Below, piece after piece: positions 58,872-64,000 of a stretch of 64,000 nt of DNA (within the stretch, counting starts at the first letter, position 1; each line of letters begins with the position of its first letter). Source of the DNA: Xestospongia bergquistia (lineage: Eukaryota; Porifera; Demospongiae; Haplosclerida; Petrosiidae); NCBI GenBank assembly GCA_963965975.1, contig OZ014417.1:6243821-6307820 (forward strand). The letters run 5' to 3'. The notes below the pieces were generated by a model. It ran no database searches, had not been told where the DNA came from, and was given only the letters and a program-made list of their open reading frames with translations. Both the position numbers and the translations under genes were made by a program.

Positions 58872-60747
58872 ATGACTACAATTGTTTGGTAGCTTTTTCA
58901 GCTACTGCAATTGTTCTCTCCTTCTACATAAATTATAACACTAATGTTCCTACAAGAATACTTACATCATTTTATAAATGTGTAAGAATGCTAGTAGCTA
59001 TATTTGTCACCTCAGTATCTACAATAGACTTCTAATATGAAAAGTAACTCATGTATTCTCTTTTCCTTATAAAATAATAGCATACATATATTTGGATATC
59101 AGTGATCACTATTTAATAACAAGTAAGTAATATTAATTTGTAGCTTTCATGGATTACTATGGAATCTAGAATTCATATCAATTACTCACTGCACTGCAAA
59201 ATTTATTTTTATTTTATTTTAAAAATCAATTTATACTTTTATGTGTGGTTTGTTACTGAATCTAGAATTCCTGTGAATTAGTCACTGCACTGTGAAATTA
59301 AATTCCTTATTTTAAATATCAATTTATATATATGGACGGAATACTATGGAATCTAGATTTCATGTGAATTACTCACTGCACTGTAAAATTAAATTCCTTA
59401 TTTTAATTATCAATTTTACTTTATATGGTGGATTAGTATGGAATCTAGAATTCATGTGAATTACTCACTGCACTGTAAAATTAAATTCCTTATTTTAATT
59501 ATCAATTTTACTTTATATGGGTGGATTAGTATGGAATCTAGAATTTATGTGAATTACTCGCTGGACTGTGAAATTTTATTATTTATTTTAAAAATCAATT
59601 TTACTTTATATGAATGGATTACTATGGAATCTAGAAATCATGTTGTAAATTACTCACCATATATTAATTTGTTGGCATGATAGACTATTACTAAGCAATA
59701 AATTATATAATAAATAATTGACATGAATTATGGATTCATTAGTAATCCACCAATATAAATTAGTAATTTATTGTTAAAATGATCAATTCATATTTTATAG
59801 TAATATATAGCAAGCAAAACAATGAAGTGAGTAATCAATAAAACCTTAATATAAAGGTTTTGCTCTAGTACTCTACACTCACTGTCATGTATTAATTCAC
59901 TCTAAAAGATACTTCAATCTAAAACTGACTGATTCATTTAATGAATGCCTATAGCAAAATAAATTAATCACAAGTACAGTTTAATATTAATAATATATTG
60001 TTGCAATTTGTGTATGAGCTATGCATCTCTACATTTAACTCATAAAATGTTTGCACTTACAATTAAATTGACTATATAGAAGTGCAAAACGAACACTTTC
60101 ACAGGTTTTGTGACTACTGAGAATGAGTGATTTGTATTTATATATAATATATATTGTTGAAAATTCACTTAGACTACTGTGTGTCACCTTGATATCTACA
60201 ATAAACTTCTAATATGAAATGTAACTCCTGTATTTTCTTTTCCTTATAAAATAATAGTATACATATGCTTGGATATCAGTGATCACTATTTAATAACAAG
60301 TAAGTAATATTAATTTGTAGCTTTCATGGATTACTATGGAATCTAAAATTCATATCAATTACTCATTGCACTGCAAAATTAATTTTTATTTTATTTTAAA
60401 AATCAATTTATACTTTTATGTGTGGATTGCTATGGAATCTAGAATTCCTGTGAATTAGTCACTGCACTGTGAAATTAAATTCCTTATTTTAAATATAATT
60501 TTATACTTCGTATGGGTGGATTACTATAGAATCTAGAATTCTAGTTGTAAATTACTCACCAGTAATATATATCAAGCAAAACAATGAAGTGATCAATAAA
60601 ACCTTAGTATGAAGGTCTTGCTCTAGTAACTCCACACTCACTATCATGTATTAATTCACTTTAAAAGATAATTAAATCCAAAACTGCATAAAGACTATAT
60701 ATATCTGGACTATCTGTATATATCTACATCTCAACAAACAAAATTTA

Positions 60748-60817
<70 letters not shown>

Positions 60818-63800
60818 ATCTCTCTCTCTCTCTTTCACTTTATTGTTTTGCTTGCTATATATTACTATAAAATATTGATCATTTTAACAATAAATTACTA
60901 ATTTATATTGATGGATTACTAATGAATCCACAATTCATGTCAATTATTTACTGTATTATTTATTGCTTAGTAATAGTATATCATACCTACGAAGTAATTT
61001 ATGGTGAGTAATTTACAACATCAATTCTAGATTCCATAGTAATCCACCCATATGAACTATAAATTGATTTTTAAAATAAATAATTAAATTTCAGAGTCCA
61101 GCGAGTAATTCACATAAATTCTAGATTCCATACTAATCCACCCATATAAAGTAAAATTGATAATTAAAATAAGGAATCTAATTTTACAGTGCAGTGAGTA
61201 ATTCATATGAATTCTAGATTCCATAGTATTCCATCCATATATATAAATTGATATTTAAAATAAGGAATTTAATTTCACAGTGCAGTGACTAATTCACAGG
61301 AATTCTAGATTCAGTAACAAACCACACATAAAAGTATAAATTGATTTTTAAAATAAAATAAAAATAAATTTTGCAGTGCAGTGAGTAATTGATATGAATT
61401 CTAGATTCCATAGTAATCCATGAAAGCTACAAATTAATATTGCTTACTTGTTATTAAATAGTGATCACTGATATCCAAATATATGTATGCTATTATTTTA
61501 TAAGGAAAAGAGAATACATGAGTTACTTTTCATATTAGAAGTTTATTGTAGATACTGAGGTGACAAATGTAGTTACTAGCATTCTTATACATTTATAAAA
61601 TGATGTAAGTATTTTTGTAGGAACATCTAGTGTTATAATTGTGTAGAAGGAGAGAACAATCTGTATATATCTACATAAATCAATTTATACTTTTATGTGT
61701 GGATTGCTATGGAATCCAGAATTCATGTGAATTAGTCACTGCACTGTGAAATTAAATTCCTTATTTTAAATATCAATTCTACTTTATATGAATCGATTAC
61801 TATGGAATCTAGAATTCGTGTGAATTCCTCACTGCACTGTAAAATTTGTGTATGAGCTATGCATCTCTACATTGAACTCATAAAATGTTTGCACTTACAA
61901 TTAAATTGACTATATGAATGGATGGTTGGTCTAACCAATCCATATATGGTCATTTAAATTGCAAAATATATATGCTGCAAAATAGTAAACATCAGATTAT
62001 AACTGACACTTTTATGCATGCATATATAACTATATAAACTGATTGATTTAACCAATACATGATTATTCATTTTGCATGTACATACTAACTTACTTGATGC
62101 ATTAAAGTAAACATCCTCAAGTTTGTACATAAGAACGATACGTAAGTCTTGTACCAGTTTGGGTAACGGTTGACAAAATTGGACTCAAGATAGTAGGAAG
62201 GTCTTAATTGATCATATTTTATATCACAAACAGTATACTGTAAAATGAATAGTGCTACCTTGTATAAGCAATGTCAAGTAGCTTGCTAGAAGACATTCAT
62301 AAAGAACTTATAGTGACCAGACATGTTCTTTCTACACAAACCACCAACTTAGTTGTTGACGCATTATTGACAACAATGTACAGTTCAAGCCATGTTGGTC
62401 TTCAAGAATGGCTTCTATATCAACTTTATTCTCTGAAAATAGAACAAAATTACAAAAGGGACAGAAAGAGAGAGAAAGAGAGAATGATAGTGTTTGTTTG
62501 TTGAGATGTAGATATATAGAGATAGTCCAGAACATTTTAAAATGAACTGTAGTTTCACTCACATCACTAGTAGTCATAATGCCTTTCTTATCTTTCTAGA
62601 TCTTGCATATAACCATTTCTTTGAATAAAGACACCCAACAAATACCAAGACTGTCTGTGAAAAAACATTATAGCATGAGAAAAATAATCAAATACAAATC
62701 TGACAAGTCTTTTATTACAACTTTACAATTCTTACTTACCTTATAAACAATTTGGTCCATAAACTTTTTTGTAAACCATTGATGTTTAAATGAATGCCAT
62801 CAGTTGTTGCTTCTTCATTATTCATTCATTTTATTCATTAACTGGGGTATTGTGAATATTCTTATTAATATAATTGTTTAACAATAACTAAAACTAATAC
62901 TATTTTTGTAATGGCCAAATCATTTATTGTTATCAATAACAAACTATAACTAAAATTAACCAACCATTGATTTACAATTAATAACAAAAAATAAATTGCA
63001 CAAAAGTAGTTGTGAATTTTAACCATTTCATTTACAGATTTCACAAAATCATATCAGTTAACCATATAAATGTGTAAGAGGCAATAATCTTGAAAGAGAA
63101 GTATTAATCAAAAATAACAGGGATTACTTGTATATTTAACATGTAGTAAATTTATTATCTTCTTTGGTTTATTGATTTATAATAACAGTAACTAAAAACC
63201 TATTACTATAACTAAAACTAAAATTCTTGAATTTTTTGTGAACAATTAATAACTAAAACAGTAATTATTATAAATGCTTTACAATAACAATAACAATAAC
63301 TAAAATACAAATCCATTACTTTTACAACACTAATTCTTACCTTGGTATATAATAATGATAGTTTAGAACTCCTGTTATGTTGTATACTGATCATTTGGCT
63401 CAAAAGACAATGTTTAATGAAAAGAATATCCATCTTCAGGTTTCAGGGTGATACAACATAGAACATTAATACCAGCTTCATATGAGTATACAATAACGTT
63501 TTGCCCAACACACAAGCACATTAAAGCAGATGCTATGAGTCATTTACATTTGTCTGAAAAACCTGATAATATCCAAATTCTTACAGAACTCATTGTCCTA
63601 ATAAAATCTTTACAAATATATACCTGTACCATCACCTGACATTAGGAAGGGGGACCAGAAAGGATACCTTATTATCGAAAGTATGTAATTATATTAACAT
63701 GAATGGACACAATGTTTTAGCTGGTATCTAAGATGTTTAGTAGATTTGTTAGGACATAGCAAACTGCATATAGGACATTGTAACTTTGTGCAGTTGTACT

Positions 63801-64000
63801 GAATATCTTGATCATAATATCATAATTCATTTCCATATAAAAGAGATTGCCAAGTTAGAAGGGTAGTCCATAAGTGAGGATGATTTGGCAGGCAGAATGG
63901 CTCCATTTCTTCTGTGATTATACCTACATAACTGCCATAAAGAAGCTCACCTCCATTGGAGTAAATAATTTATCACATCTTTGTATAAGTAACACCACTA
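58831..64000 (+). repeat. Tandem 6.5-kb repeat, unit 3 (cut by window end)
   Basis: Nearly identical. One G is missing at about 59,428 (TATATGGTGG versus TATATGGGTGG) and the CT tract differs slightly, so the offset becomes 6,528 by 62,271. Confidence 0.92.
63379..63639 (+). pseudogene. Gypsy RNase H tail relic, unit 3
   Basis: Identical in appearance to the unit 1 copy. Confidence 0.65.

Noticed and set aside
1-64000. CRISPR array in the regularly spaced EGF units
   Set aside because: Repeats and spacers are both conserved and are exon-intron units in a eukaryotic gene; no cas genes.
1-64000. tRNA or rRNA genes
   Set aside because: No cloverleaf with A/B boxes and no rRNA core sequences were recognised by eye; a tRNAscan/Infernal run would be decisive.

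Overview
This is an AT-rich eukaryotic window. It carries split genes with tiny introns (about 47-60 bp, nearly all GT-AG), EMI/EGF/FN3-type animal extracellular modules, degenerate Ty3/gypsy and Ty1/copia relics and many microsatellites. Compact introns, tandem EGF and FN3 exons, a transmembrane segment and a proline-rich tail point to an early-branching animal. A demosponge such as Amphimedon fits best, but that comes from recollection of style and was not checked by any search.

Positions 1-38,700 hold one family of single-pass surface receptor-like genes in four states. Gene A (+, enters from the left, ends 5501) has at least ten EGF exons, one calcium-binding EGF, four FN3 domains, a juxtamembrane domain, a TM helix and a long tail of proline-rich exons; all visible exons read through. 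Gene B (+, 20,727-26,197) is complete from signal peptide to stop: EMI-like domain, twelve EGF exons (four damaged), two FN3, TM and tail. Gene C (-, 33,583-30,010) has EMI plus FN3 and no EGF exons, is frame-broken at several places, and carries a tyrosine-rich tail exon not seen in A or B. Gene D (-, 38,671-38,461) is only the first two exons.

Intron phase is partitioned by compartment. From the first EGF exon through FN3, exons are phase 1-1; cytoplasmic tail exons after the TM exon are phase 2-2. Whole exons on either side of the membrane can therefore be duplicated, lost or skipped without breaking frame, and comparison of A, B and C shows that this has happened. The tails are arrays of PPVPPPKK-type SH3-ligand exons (A, B) and, in C, tyrosines spaced every eight residues. 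A signalling, recognition or adhesion role is inference.

The flanks of A and B are also paralogous (about 5.5-7.4 kb and 26.2-28.4 kb). In A this flank is scrambled by a gypsy relic, by stray EGF exons trapped between duplicated gag zinc knuckles, and by a 431-bp hairpin element inserted in the RNase H reading frame. Between A and B lie a reverse-strand gypsy integrase relic, a roughly 1-kb element with inverted ends, a diverged duplication, a possible two-exon small secreted peptide gene and a copia relic with both LTRs.

From 38.7 to 42.8 kb there is little except a broken parallel beta-helix secreted-protein gene. From 42.8 kb to the end is repeat: a diverged partial copy, then about 2.8 near-identical copies of a 6,526-bp unit. 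Each unit contains long inverted arms built of about 93-bp subrepeats (foldback-like), a CT microsatellite, a gypsy RNase H tail relic and a transposase-like relic. No rRNA, tRNA or CRISPR was seen.
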